DNA of 64,000 nucleotides from Streptomyces sp. NBC_01451 (GCF_036227485.1 NZ_CP109479.1:5146001-5210000); one strand, 5' to 3'; positions 51,801 through 58,640 are shown, counted from the stretch's first letter. Numbers and translations: made by a program. The notes: generated by a model from the letters alone, not told the origin.

Positions 51801-52220
51801 AGTATCACTCTGTCCATTCGTAAGCGCGTAACAGCAACTGAGACAGAGCTAGTCGCAGGAACGATTCCGGCCCTTACGCACGTGGCAGGGACGTTCTATC
51901 GAATGCGCTTCAACGGTAGCGGAACGACCCTTAGAGCGAAGCTCTGGCTAGCCACGGATGATGAGTCCGTGGCATGGGACCTAAGCACAACGGACGCTAG
52001 TTTCGCAGCGGCCAATCTCGTCGGCATACGTTCCATTTCTGCGAGCGCCAATACGAACGTTAACCCTGTCATGCGTTACGACAATTTCGTGAACATGAGT
52101 CCGCAGGTAATGACCGTTAGTCGATCTGTGAACGGCGTAACTAAGGCGCAGAGTTCAGGCGCAGCCGTAAAGCTCTGGACGCCTTCCTATGTGCCGTACC
52201 TACAGGGGGGTACAGAATGA
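48834..52220 (+). CDS. Large tail tip protein with lectin-like domains
   Basis: 1128 residues from a GTG overlapping the TMP stop. The N-terminus (TSKAELYIDSAWTDITTDVY, TLNNRSGKYSPRNPTG) is the distal-tail type found in actinophages. Two LamG/concanavalin-like segments follow (around residues 110-320 and 860-1080). Between them lies a baseplate-hub-like middle (DILRDCAEADGGILYEQRHA, LLMLGTWDEARYPTLHVDLA). It probably combines hub and carbohydrate-binding roles at the tail tip. Confidence 0.8.
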   Translation: MTFPNTPLTSKAELYIDSAWTDITTDVYQRDPITITRGRTNNGDDVDPTRCTLTLNNRSGKYSPRNPTGTYHGKIGRNTPLRVSVNAGSMALDLPGAVGDWASTPDTASLDITGDLDVRVDASLSNWLDPSSDASVSEHIDLIAKYGTSPQKSWMLGIRGYDLYFDWSADGTNTITARSTVPFPASPTARIAVRVTLDVNNGASGNTVTFYTSDSLSGTWAQLGDPVTQAGTTSIFASTTALKIGDATPFTFGRAAGSVHAAQVRNGIAGTIVANPDFSAQASGTTSFADSAGLTWTLAGNTSITNRKVRFVGEVSEWPAEWDISGEDVYTQVTASGVLRRLSQGNSPIKSTLTRRLPTLDPVAYWPMEEGANAILAYSPIEGVDAMITSGVSWGELDTLPGSSALPTMPLGSTSSGNVPAPDGSPTSWQVEFVYNLSEAPTDFIRMWQWNTTGTVATWAVQLESFAGIYTRILIVNREGVILATSSVAAGTDTYTGGWNRWQITATQNGGNVDWVSKILNGNGPVVTDSGSFAGTVGRVRQVYSRESTGWNPENSTLSTGHISVFSPSDTDAYTDVYTGLAGERAGTRLARLAEEESVTVAVFGNPEIQAQLGPQKSATLLDILRDCAEADGGILYEQRHASGLIYRDASSLYNQRVRLALDYETAGHVAPPFQPVDDDQLVKNEIVVSRRNGASAVAELSTGTLSTQAPPEGVGRYQDSREFNFYDDTQPANMAEWLLMLGTWDEARYPTLHVDLAAGPSLIDDATAVDIGDRVTVSNPPEWLPPDDIDLLVQGYSEVIKEYEWDITYNCTPGAPWSSIAQVGTARADTSGSTLAAAMTSSATTAYVLTSTGPEWVDSSNHPSDFPFDIRLAGERVTVSACTGNAVDAFGRSVSNAWGTADIGGAWSTGGGTSADYAVGSGIGTHTLATANSSRRTFMSSTFADFDMYVSIATSALATGGFLSGGITARHVDGDNLYTARAAFNTDASITLSIRKRVTATETELVAGTIPALTHVAGTFYRMRFNGSGTTLRAKLWLATDDESVAWDLSTTDASFAAANLVGIRSISASANTNVNPVMRYDNFVNMSPQVMTVSRSVNGVTKAQSSGAAVKLWTPSYVPYLQGGTE

Positions 52221-52612
52221 CCGCATGGAAATCAGGGATGCTGGTTACGGCTGCGCGCCTACTCGATGACACTCCTACAACCACGACGTCCGGTATCACC
52301 ATGGCCACCGGATTTACGCTCAATGATTTCTCCGCATATCGGGTGGGCAACCTGATTGAGTTCCGCGCCTATATCCAACGGTCCGGCGCGGACATAACGC
52401 AGACGTCCGGCAACATAGCCGACACAGCTATATGCACTCTCCCCAGCGGTTGGCGCCCTACGTCGGGAACGACACAGGGTTTCTGGGGAAGTGGCGTCGA
52501 GGGCGGAGATTACGTCTACGGAACGGATGGCATCTGTACTCTGCGTACCGCCTCCGGAGATATCAATACCGGCGCCAACATCCGGCTACATGGCGTGTTC
52601 GTTGTCGACTAG
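52217..52612 (+). CDS. Tail fibre/receptor-binding-like protein
   Basis: 131 residues, ATGA overlap with the tip gene. A short N-terminal anchor (MTAWKSGMLVTAARLLDDTP) precedes a beta-rich jelly-roll-like domain with ICTLPSGWRPTSGTTQGFWG. Such small proteins after the tip gene usually bind host receptors. Confidence 0.65.
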   Translation: MTAWKSGMLVTAARLLDDTPTTTTSGITMATGFTLNDFSAYRVGNLIEFRAYIQRSGADITQTSGNIADTAICTLPSGWRPTSGTTQGFWGSGVEGGDYVYGTDGICTLRTASGDINTGANIRLHGVFVVD

Positions 52613-52621
52613 GGGGCGCTA

Positions 52622-52864
52622 GTGAATGATGCGTTCCTGCAATACGGCGCCGTAGGTGCGATAGCCCTATTTGCTCTTGCAGCTGTAAGGGTCATGTACG
52701 CCAACGCGCAAAAGGTGTACGAGCAAGAGCGGGAAAGGGCGGACCGGCTAGAGGCAGAGTTGAGAGAGCTTAACCATGCAGTGCGAGGTGAATACCTCAC
52801 GACCATTTCGTCTGCTACGCGCGCTATAGCGGATGCTCTTGCTTCTATCAGAAGGGGCGCCTAG
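52622..52864 (+). CDS. Membrane protein with coiled coil, lysis-module candidate
   Basis: 80 residues from a GTG. The N-terminal transmembrane helix AVGAIALFALAAVRVMYA is followed by a long charged coiled coil (EQERERADRLEAELRELNH). This resembles single-span holins or pinholins; it could equally be a tail-associated membrane protein. Confidence 0.55.
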   Translation: MNDAFLQYGAVGAIALFALAAVRVMYANAQKVYEQERERADRLEAELRELNHAVRGEYLTTISSATRAIADALASIRRGA

Positions 52865-53049
52865 TGGGAAATGTTGACGCCCTCGTTGCGGAATCGCAGC
52901 GCCTGCGTGATGAGTTGCTGCGGACGGCTGCCCGGTTGGATGCATTCTGCGAGCAACTTAACGATGCCGTGACGGCTATGGGTGGCGGTGAATGTGGCGA
53001 CGGATCAAGAGATCAGGGATCTAGTGATACAAGCGAACGAATTGATTGA
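52864..53049 (+). CDS. Small coiled-coil protein
   Basis: 61 residues from a GTG overlapping the previous stop (VGNVDALVAESQRLRDELLR, TAARLDAFCEQLNDAV). Helical then disordered. Overlaps the next gene in another frame by about 60 bp. Confidence 0.45.
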   Translation: MGNVDALVAESQRLRDELLRTAARLDAFCEQLNDAVTAMGGGECGDGSRDQGSSDTSERID

Positions 53050-53401
53050 GAGGGTCAACGCGCTAGTTGGTGGGACCGGCGATCAGATGGTTTCGCTAGC
53101 CCAGACAGCGAAACGTAACCGGCGCATGATTTGGGTTCTCTGGGTTGGTTTCGTTCTCGACATAGCACTTACCGTTGCCATGAGTTTTGGTTTCGTCACC
53201 TTGCACAGTGTCGCTAGTCGAGTCGACGAAACGCAGCGGCTCACACAGACACAGGTGTTGTGCCCCCTCTATCAACAGTTCATCAATTCGGACACTCCTG
53301 CCGCTCGCGCATTGGCCGCAGAGAACGGCCAAGACATGACCAGACGTGCGGAGGCTTTCAGGGTGATACGACAGAGTTACGCAGTGCTCAACTGCGAGTA
53401 G
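52982..53401 (+). CDS. Single-span membrane protein of the lysis region
   Basis: 139 residues; GTG at 52982 chosen, but GTG at 52988 or 52994 is also possible. A helical N-terminus (DLVIQANELIERVNALVGG) precedes one membrane helix (IWVLWVGFVLDIALTVAMSF) and an outside domain with two Cys. Immediately before the endolysin; may be a holin partner or membrane-linked lysis regulator. Confidence 0.6.
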   Translation: MAVNVATDQEIRDLVIQANELIERVNALVGGTGDQMVSLAQTAKRNRRMIWVLWVGFVLDIALTVAMSFGFVTLHSVASRVDETQRLTQTQVLCPLYQQFINSDTPAARALAAENGQDMTRRAEAFRVIRQSYAVLNCE

Positions 53402-53409
53402 GGGACGTC

Positions 53410-54333
53410 ATGGCCGAACTCATAAGAGGCGTCGACGTCGCCTCATACCAGCCATCGAGCTACGAGGTAAAGGGCCTTGACTTTGTGTTCGTCAAGGCCA
53501 CGGAAGCGACCGGATACGTGAACCCTAAGTTGGCTGCGCAGGCTGCGAGGGGGCGTGACTCAGGCCTCGTCGTTGGCTTCTATCACTTCCTGAGAAAGGG
53601 CAACCCGGAGGCACAAGCGGCCTACTTCCTCAAGCGGGCCGGCGCACGCGCAAACGAAATTTTGGCGTGCGATTGGGAGTCTGCGCCGGACGGGAGTACG
53701 CCCAGCAACGACGAGAAAGACAGGTTCATTCGGGAGTGTGTGAGGCTCGCCCCCAGGCATCGAGTGATCCTGTATTGCAACCGTGACTATTGGCTGAACC
53801 GTGAGCGATCGAACTACGCGGGTGATGGCTTGTGGATAGCCGACCCAAGCGCCCCGGAGGGGCATCCGCGGATCTCTCACCCGTGGCTGTTTCACCAATA
53901 TTCGATTAGCGGCGGCATGGACCGGAACCTAGGCAACTTCCCGACGCGCGCAGCGCTCCAAGCCTGGGCAAAGGGATCTGAGCCGGCGAGCACAGGCGGA
54001 ATAGGAGGGGGCGCAATGGCGCTCACGGCAGATCAGACGTACGCAGCCGTATGGAAGACAGACAAGGTCCCGACCCTCGCGGACGCATCGGACGCCCAGG
54101 CCAACCCGACGTGGCAACCCGTGAGTGTCCTCCGGGACGTGTGGGCGAGTACACGGGACACGCAGGCGCGCGTACGGGCCCTTGAGGGCGAGGTGGCTGC
54201 CCTCCGCGCGCAGCTCGACGCCATGGCCGCGAGCCTCACGCAGCTCGACGTGTCCGGCGCCCTGGGCGCCCTACAGGCAGCCATCAACGCAACGACAATC
54301 ACCCTGTCCGCAGGGGGAGGTAACACGCCATGA
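53410..54333 (+). CDS. Endolysin, GH25 muramidase
   Basis: 307 residues. The catalytic domain (1-200) has RGVDVASYQP, FVFVKATEATGYVNP, GFYHFLRKGNPEAQAAYFL, CDWESAP (acid pair) and WLFHQYS, all GH25 hallmarks. It cleaves the MurNAc-GlcNAc bond of peptidoglycan. The C-terminal 100 residues form a helical linker/coiled coil (TQARVRALEGEVAALRAQLD) rather than a known wall-binding domain. No signal peptide, so it needs a holin. Confidence 0.95.
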   Translation: MAELIRGVDVASYQPSSYEVKGLDFVFVKATEATGYVNPKLAAQAARGRDSGLVVGFYHFLRKGNPEAQAAYFLKRAGARANEILACDWESAPDGSTPSNDEKDRFIRECVRLAPRHRVILYCNRDYWLNRERSNYAGDGLWIADPSAPEGHPRISHPWLFHQYSISGGMDRNLGNFPTRAALQAWAKGSEPASTGGIGGGAMALTADQTYAAVWKTDKVPTLADASDAQANPTWQPVSVLRDVWASTRDTQARVRALEGEVAALRAQLDAMAASLTQLDVSGALGALQAAINATTITLSAGGGNTP

Positions 54334-54527
54334 ACGTCTATCTCAAGAGGCTCGCCGAGCAGGCCTTTGCTACGGCCCTGGGTGGCTTCCTCGCGGCCTG
54401 GGCGGCATCCGGTTGGGACTTGTCACAGGCTGCCTTTGGCGCAGCCATAGGCGCCGGTTTGCGCGCCGTGTACGGCATGGCTGCGGCACCCTTTGGGGAC
54501 AAGGACTCCCCCAGCGTGGTCAAGTAG
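54330..54527 (+). CDS. Holin
   Basis: 65 residues, ATGA overlap with the endolysin gene. Two hydrophobic stretches (FATALGGFLAAWAA, AAFGAAIGAGLRAVYGMAA) and a charged C-terminus, with MNVYLKRLAEQAFATALGGF typical of actinophage holins after GH25 lysins. Confidence 0.82.
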   Translation: MNVYLKRLAEQAFATALGGFLAAWAASGWDLSQAAFGAAIGAGLRAVYGMAAAPFGDKDSPSVVK

Positions 54528-54540
54528 GCCAGACAGCAAA

Positions 54541-54572
54541 ACGCCCCCCTGCCTTTCCTGGCAGGGGGGCGT
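54541..54572. terminator. Late operon terminator (bidirectional)
   Basis: ACGCCCCCCTGCC (54541-54553) pairs perfectly with GGCAGGGGGGCGT (54560-54572), followed by TCCTTGC. Confidence 0.88.
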
Positions 54573-54586
54573 TCCTTGCGTTGTGG

Positions 54587-54784
54587 CTATTGACACAAGC
54601 GGCACGTATCTAGGTGACGGTTAAGCGCAACCGCCTGCGCGCGGCGCGCGCTGTCTACGCTTCCGGCCGCTGCGATAGCGGACGCGTCCCGCTTATGATT
54701 TGCCGCTATGTCTGCATCCCGGTTGATGCGCCGTTGATAGCTTGCTGCGATTCGTTCGAATGTCTGGCATCGATAGCGATTCAT
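54587..54784 (-). CDS. Small basic minus-strand protein
   Basis: 65 residues starting MNRYRCQTFERIAASYQRRI at 54784, with GGGAA just upstream. Helical, ending in RHLDTCRLCQ (CxxC). No family recognised; expressed convergently to the late operon. Confidence 0.5.
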   Translation of the reverse strand: MNRYRCQTFERIAASYQRRINRDADIAANHKRDASAIAAAGSVDSARRAQAVALNRHLDTCRLCQ

Positions 54785-54815
54785 CGTTCCCAATCTCTGA
54801 GTCCGAAAAATAAAA

Positions 54816-54855
54816 CCCGCCACCTTGCTCGGTCCAATACGAGCAAGGTGGCGGG
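54816..54855 (-). terminator. Rho-independent terminator of the minus-strand right operon
   Basis: 16-bp perfect stem (54816-54831 with 54840-54855, 8-nt loop). On the minus strand it is followed by TTTTATTTTTC, so it ends transcription coming from 56511-54978. Confidence 0.9.
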
Positions 54856-54977
54856 AGTCTGTATTCCCTTGAGGTACTTCCTGCCCAGCGCAAGGGAAGC
54901 GCGTTCCCGCCCTAGTTCGGTCGAGCCGATTTCGGGTGGCACATCGGAGCGGCAGCCATCGAGTGTTCAGCTAGGGG

Positions 54978-55229
54978 TTACGCCTGTATGTCGTTGCGGA
55001 CGCGCTCAAGCTCCGCGCGCAGCTCGGGGGAGTTCGGGTCTGTGCCGAACCGCTCAATGAGGTCACGCACGCGCTGTAGGTTTGCGCGCAGGGTGACAGC
55101 TTCCGGGCAGTCACGGCCCAACCAACGACACTGTCTGTCGCACTTGCCCACGTGCTCAAGCCACTTGAGCCATTCCGGCTCGTCGGCAATCACGCGCGGC
55201 TCAACGTGGTCGCGAGGGTCATGCGTCAT
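54978..55229 (-). CDS. Hypothetical protein of the right minus operon
   Basis: 83 residues starting MTHDPRDHVEPRVIADEPEW after GGAGGAA. It contains CDRQCRWLGRDCPEAVTLRA and a C-terminal helix LRAELERVRNDIQA. Four-base overlap with the upstream gene. Unknown function. Confidence 0.6.
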   Translation of the reverse strand: MTHDPRDHVEPRVIADEPEWLKWLEHVGKCDRQCRWLGRDCPEAVTLRANLQRVRDLIERFGTDPNSPELRAELERVRNDIQA

Positions 55230-55618
55230 GACTGCCGTTCCTCCGTAATGGGGTGCGTGACAAAGCGCCGGACGTCCTCCGGGTTGGCGTAGGCGTCGCC
55301 CACGTAGGGCCGCTCGTACGTCTCTGGCTTGAACCATCGGGACCGGCCCTCAAGGTGGGCGCCTGTCCAATCCGGCGCGAGGGGCGCCAACTCCCTACCC
55401 GTTGTGGCGTGTTCCTCTTGCCACCTCTTATCCCAGCGCCCTTGACGCGCCTCGCGAGGGTCCGGCAGGGCGCCCAGCGCCTGGGGCGCCTGCTCCTGGG
55501 GCGCTGGGGCGTCGCTGGGCGCCCTGTGCTTGCCCTGGGGGCGACTCTTGGCCAAGAGCCACCATCCGACGACTGCGGCACCCAACACGGCTGCCACGTA
55601 GCCGATAAGATCTCTCAT
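55226..55618 (-). CDS. Membrane-anchored protein of the right minus operon
   Basis: 130 residues; AAGGAAGG precedes the ATG. One N-terminal membrane helix (LIGYVAAVLGAAVVGWWLLA), then a Pro/Gln/Ala linker and a soluble domain with LEGRSRWFKPETYERPYVGD. Possible superinfection-exclusion or envelope protein, by position and topology only. Confidence 0.6.
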   Translation of the reverse strand: MRDLIGYVAAVLGAAVVGWWLLAKSRPQGKHRAPSDAPAPQEQAPQALGALPDPREARQGRWDKRWQEEHATTGRELAPLAPDWTGAHLEGRSRWFKPETYERPYVGDAYANPEDVRRFVTHPITEERQS

Positions 55619-55686
55619 TGTTCGTACCTTCCTTGATCAAGGTTCGGACGTCCCCCAAGCGCCTCTGCCGGGCACAAGGGGGGAAC

Positions 55687-55720
55687 ACGCGCCCAGGTGA
55701 ACGCACTCACCTGGGCGCGT
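55687..55720. terminator. Hairpin between minus-strand genes
   Basis: ACGCGCCCAGGTGA (55687-55700) pairs perfectly with 55707-55720, 6-nt loop. Could partly terminate transcription leaving the 56084 gene. Confidence 0.65.
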
Positions 55721-55736
55721 GCGAGGTTCAACGCAC

Positions 55737-56084
55737 CTAGTCGGGGGCGCCTGGGCGCGGAACCTCTGACCCGTTGAGGGGCGCCACCTGGGCGCGCTCA
55801 ACGGGCGCTGGGGGTAGGTGTTCAAGCAACCTGGGGCGAATCGGCTCGATGCGGAATCGTTGCCGCTCGCCCTTTGCCATGACTGCGAGTTCGTAGGCCT
55901 TGCCATGCCAGAGAGCAAGACCGACGGAGCGGTAATTGCGCCACTCAAACCAGGCGTTGAATGCGCGCGCCTCGCCTCTCGTCATTTCTAACGCCCGGAT
56001 CATTCCCGCCATTGCTCGAATGGCGGGACCGGAGGTTATGTGTGTCTGGCCCTCCGGATCATCGATGTGTCTTACGCGGTACAT
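55737..56084 (-). CDS. Hypothetical protein next to the GHKL ATPase
   Basis: 115 residues starting MYRVRHIDDPEGQTHITSGP. Helix EMTRGEARAFNAWFEWRNY, strands GLALWHGKAYELAVMAKGE, then a Pro-rich tail. It starts 2 bp after the GHKL gene, so it is co-expressed. No named family. Confidence 0.6.
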   Translation of the reverse strand: MYRVRHIDDPEGQTHITSGPAIRAMAGMIRALEMTRGEARAFNAWFEWRNYRSVGLALWHGKAYELAVMAKGERQRFRIEPIRPRLLEHLPPAPVERAQVAPLNGSEVPRPGAPD

Positions 56085-56085
56085 G

Positions 56086-56511
56086 TCACCCTGCCAACTC
56101 TGTAGGTGTCTTGACTTCCACCTCTGCCCAAACTGTCTTGCCTACAACTTCCGGAATCCACCCCCAGGCGCTCGCAACCGTCTCGACAAGAAATAGGCCC
56201 CTGCCACTTTCCGCATGTGTGGTCGCGGTACGAGCCTGCGGCCCTAGCCCAAGAGGGGCGTCTACGTGATCCCTCACAGAGACATGGAATATGTCTCCCA
56301 CAAACTCAAAGGACACGTAGAACGCCAACCCGGATTCGCTATGCCGGACAGCGTTCGTCGCGAGTTCGCTAACGACAAGCTCAATAGCGCTTGCAGAATC
56401 GCTAGCGTCAGAAATTCCACGCTCTATGAGGAAGGCTCGTACGTCCGTACGCACTTGGCGTACGGCTGCGGCTTGAGTGGGATACTGGCGACGCGTGGAC
56501 TGTTCGGGCAT
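56086..56511 (-). CDS. RsbW-like GHKL (HATPase_c) serine/threonine kinase or ATPase
   Basis: 141 residues. N-box ELVVSELATNAVRHS, G1-like VSVRDHVDAPLG and G2-like SGRGLFLVETVASAWG give the single-domain anti-sigma-factor kinase fold. In Streptomyces chromosomes such proteins accompany XRE-DUF5753/DUF397 pairs, exactly as here. It may phosphorylate or sequester a partner to tune host or phage transcription. Confidence 0.85.
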   Translation of the reverse strand: MPEQSTRRQYPTQAAAVRQVRTDVRAFLIERGISDASDSASAIELVVSELATNAVRHSESGLAFYVSFEFVGDIFHVSVRDHVDAPLGLGPQARTATTHAESGRGLFLVETVASAWGWIPEVVGKTVWAEVEVKTPTELAG

Positions 56512-56585
56512 AGCTCACCCCTAGGTGCCTCATGGGGACCTGTGTGCGGACGGTTGGCGTCCGGTCACAGGCGGTTGGGCGGCTA

Positions 56586-56622
56586 ACAACGTTGCACATG
56601 CGGGGGCGCCTTTGCAACGTTG
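56586..56622. promoter_or_regulatory. Paired GCAACGTTGC-type operators in the XRE/GHKL divergent region
   Basis: ACAACGTTGC (56586-56595) and GCAACGTTGT (56613-56622), one mismatch each to the perfect palindromes at 22489 and 31477, with centres 27 bp apart. They lie between the GHKL start (56511) and the XRE start (56720). A 15-bp TTTGCCCAGGTCAGA element at 56687-56701 lies even closer to the XRE ATG. Confidence 0.65.
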
Positions 56623-56719
56623 TTGGCGAACCTCCCCCACATGGGGGATGCTCAAGTGCCCTGGGCCGGCTACAGGGTTGACACTGTTTGCCCAGGTCAG
56701 AGACGGGAGGACACACGGC

Positions 56720-57619
56720 ATGGCGTCACGCTTCACAGAGCCAACGGCGCGTCAAGTACGCCTAGGGCACGCCCTTGAGGCACTGCGGCTTGAGCGGCTG
56801 CCTGCGGAGGATCGCTCTCTACGCAAGGTGGCGGGAGTCCTAGGTTGGGACCCTTCCAAGCTGTCCCGCATCGAGACTGGGCGCCTGGGGATCTCAGAGG
56901 TAGACCTAGAGCGGTTGTTCACCCTGTACGGGGTCAAGGACAAGGGGCCGGACGGAACCGTTCGGCTCAAGATCATTGAACTCAAACGCAAGGGGAATGA
57001 GCGCGGTTGGGAGACCCAAGTGCGTGACGTGGTCAACGTCGAATACGCGGACTACATCGCATACGAGGGCGACGCTGAAAGCATGTATAGCGCCCAACCA
57101 ATGCTTGTGCCAGGTTTGTTGCAGACGCATGACTACGCGTCCGCAGTGCTGGGCGAGCACTTGACGGATATCCCAACGGAGGAACGCGAGGAACGGCTAG
57201 CAATTCGTGCGCGCAGGCAAGAGGTTTTCGAACGCCCTAACCCTCCCATGTTTTGGGGCGTGATAAGTGAGTCCGTGCTCCGTCACGTGATCGGCTCGCC
57301 CGAAATCATGGCGGATCAACTCGACCGCTTGCTAGAGCGATGCGCCAACAACCCGCATAACACAAATATTCAAGTGCTGCGTGAGGAGTCATCAACTCAC
57401 GCGTCACTCTTCGGCCCGTTCGTTATCTTGTCTTTTCCCGAACGCTGGGAACCTGACATTGTGTATGTGGAGGGGTACACAGAGAACCGATTTCTTGAGG
57501 ACGCCAAACGGGTCAAGTGGCATAGCGACCTATTCCGGCGCCTTATGAAAGAGGCACTTACAGGGCCGGAATCAGTACAGATGATCGGCAGATACGCAGA
57601 CCGTTACCGCAAGGGGTAA
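56720..57619 (+). CDS. XRE-family regulator with DUF5753 domain
   Basis: 299 residues, ATG after GGGAGGA. The HTH is RSLRKVAGVLGWDPSKLSRI followed by ETGRLGISEVDLERL. The C-terminal DUF5753 domain contains YSAQPMLVPGLLQTHDYASA and RRQEVFERPNPPMFWGVISE, and ends near DLFRRLMKEALTGPESVQMI. No other classical repressor gene is visible in the prophage, so it is the best candidate for maintaining lysogeny through the palindromes upstream. In chromosomes this family controls development and antibiotic genes. Confidence 0.92.
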   Translation: MASRFTEPTARQVRLGHALEALRLERLPAEDRSLRKVAGVLGWDPSKLSRIETGRLGISEVDLERLFTLYGVKDKGPDGTVRLKIIELKRKGNERGWETQVRDVVNVEYADYIAYEGDAESMYSAQPMLVPGLLQTHDYASAVLGEHLTDIPTEEREERLAIRARRQEVFERPNPPMFWGVISESVLRHVIGSPEIMADQLDRLLERCANNPHNTNIQVLREESSTHASLFGPFVILSFPERWEPDIVYVEGYTENRFLEDAKRVKWHSDLFRRLMKEALTGPESVQMIGRYADRYRKG

Positions 57620-57621
57620 TA

Positions 57622-57849
57622 GTGGAACACATCATCAAGGATGCTTCGGCGCTTGACGTCGAATGGCAGAAGGCATCCGCGTCCGGGGCCAACGGCGATT
57701 GCGTCGAGACTGCGCCTCACGCTGGGGGCGTCGCTGTCCGACACAGCAAGGTCCCGACCGGTCCGGCGCTCGCCTACACGGAGGCTGAGTTCCGGGCGTT
57801 CGTTGCAGGCGTCAAGGCAGGCGAGTTCGATCACTTGCTTGGCGAGTAG
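57622..57849 (+). CDS. DUF397 protein
   Basis: 75 residues from a GTG, 2 bp after the XRE gene. WQKASASGANGDCVETAPHA, VRHSKVPTGPALAYTEAEF and FVAGVKAGEFDHLL are the DUF397 signature. In chromosomal pairs it binds or antagonises its XRE partner, so this could be an anti-repressor of the prophage. Confidence 0.93.
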   Translation: MEHIIKDASALDVEWQKASASGANGDCVETAPHAGGVAVRHSKVPTGPALAYTEAEFRAFVAGVKAGEFDHLLGE

Positions 57850-57861
57850 CTAGCCGCACCC

Positions 57862-57900
57862 AGGCGCCTCCCGTCCGTTGCTGGGCGGGGGGCGCCTTTG
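57862..57900 (+). terminator. Hairpin terminator after the XRE/DUF397 operon
   Basis: AGGCGCC (57862-57868) pairs with GGCGCCT (57891-57897) with additional CCCG/CGGG pairing inside, then TTGCG. Confidence 0.7.
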
Positions 57901-58297
57901 CGTTGTCTGCCTATGGCCTGCGGAACATGGCGGACAGGCGTTGTCCCCTTTCCCCAGGGGCGTACGAGCCTCAATACTTGCGCATTCAAGATTGCCTGCG
58001 CTTTAAGATTTTTTGGGGCGTGATTCCCTTTGGCCGCTGGGGAGTTGGGGCCCCTCTCCCTTGATCGGCAAATTTACTTGCCTGTGACGGTTGACACATG
58101 CCACCAGCAGTTTCAAGGTTGTTCGCAGAGAGACGGTTTGCAGACTGCAAGCCGCAGAGTCGCTAAACGGAACGGCCAACCTAGGACCGACGTTTAGGGC
58201 CCCTCTACATACCCACATATCTTGGGCCGGTTGAAAGAGCCGCTTGGGGATACACCTATGCCCCTTGCCAGACTGTTACCGGTAGGTCTGCCAGGAC
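57901..58297. promoter_or_regulatory. Gene-free region with palindrome and TTGACA box
   Basis: About 400 bp with no supported gene. TTGACA at 58091-58096 has no clear -10. A near-perfect 19-bp palindrome (58135-58153, GGTTTGCAG-A-CTGCAAGCC) could be an operator. It probably drives the three right-end genes and, in the circular phage, int. Confidence 0.45.
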
Positions 58298-58432
58298 ATG
58301 GCGCGCAAGTGGGCACAGGTGGCAGACAGCAAGCGGCAGGGCCGCGCGCACAAGCCTCGCGCACTCAAGCTAGCGAGAACGGCGCGCGACCCTGTCACAA
58401 CATTGATAAGCAAGTTTGGAGTAATCCAATGA
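58298..58432 (+). CDS. 44-residue basic peptide
   Basis: MARKWAQVADSKRQGRAHKP, then RALKLARTARDPVTTLISKF and GVIQ; net charge strongly positive. TGA overlaps the ATG of the next gene. GGTAGG lies 11 bp upstream. Could bind DNA; a small accessory (directionality) factor is conceivable because of the position near attP. Confidence 0.45.
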   Translation: MARKWAQVADSKRQGRAHKPRALKLARTARDPVTTLISKFGVIQ

Positions 58433-58638
58433 CTATCACCATGACTGCGGGGGGAATCGCAAATGGTGACGTGATCTGCACGCAGGCCGGCTATCCGATA
58501 GCGCGTGTGAGCGCGCACAGTAAAGCCCAGCGAGGCAAAGTCGTTCGATGCTGCATGACGAATTGTGCGACCGGAGAGATTGAATCTCTCGTTGACTACC
58601 CGGCCACTCAGACAGTCCACGTGGACCGAGAGAGGTAA
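58429..58638 (+). CDS. Small hypothetical protein
   Basis: 69 residues starting MTITMTAGGIANGDVICTQA, with TTGGAG upstream. Beta-rich with three Cys (VVRCCMTNCATG). No known family. Confidence 0.55.
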   Translation: MTITMTAGGIANGDVICTQAGYPIARVSAHSKAQRGKVVRCCMTNCATGEIESLVDYPATQTVHVDRER

Positions 58639-58640
58639 CC

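Noticed and set aside
54587..57849. A known anti-phage defence system in the right module
   Set aside because: No nuclease, NTPase effector, toxin-antitoxin pair or retron-like feature was recognised; only regulators and unknown small proteins.
58003..58218. 71-residue minus-strand frame in the right-end gene-free region
   Set aside because: No ribosome binding site, no motif, and composition like random sequence.
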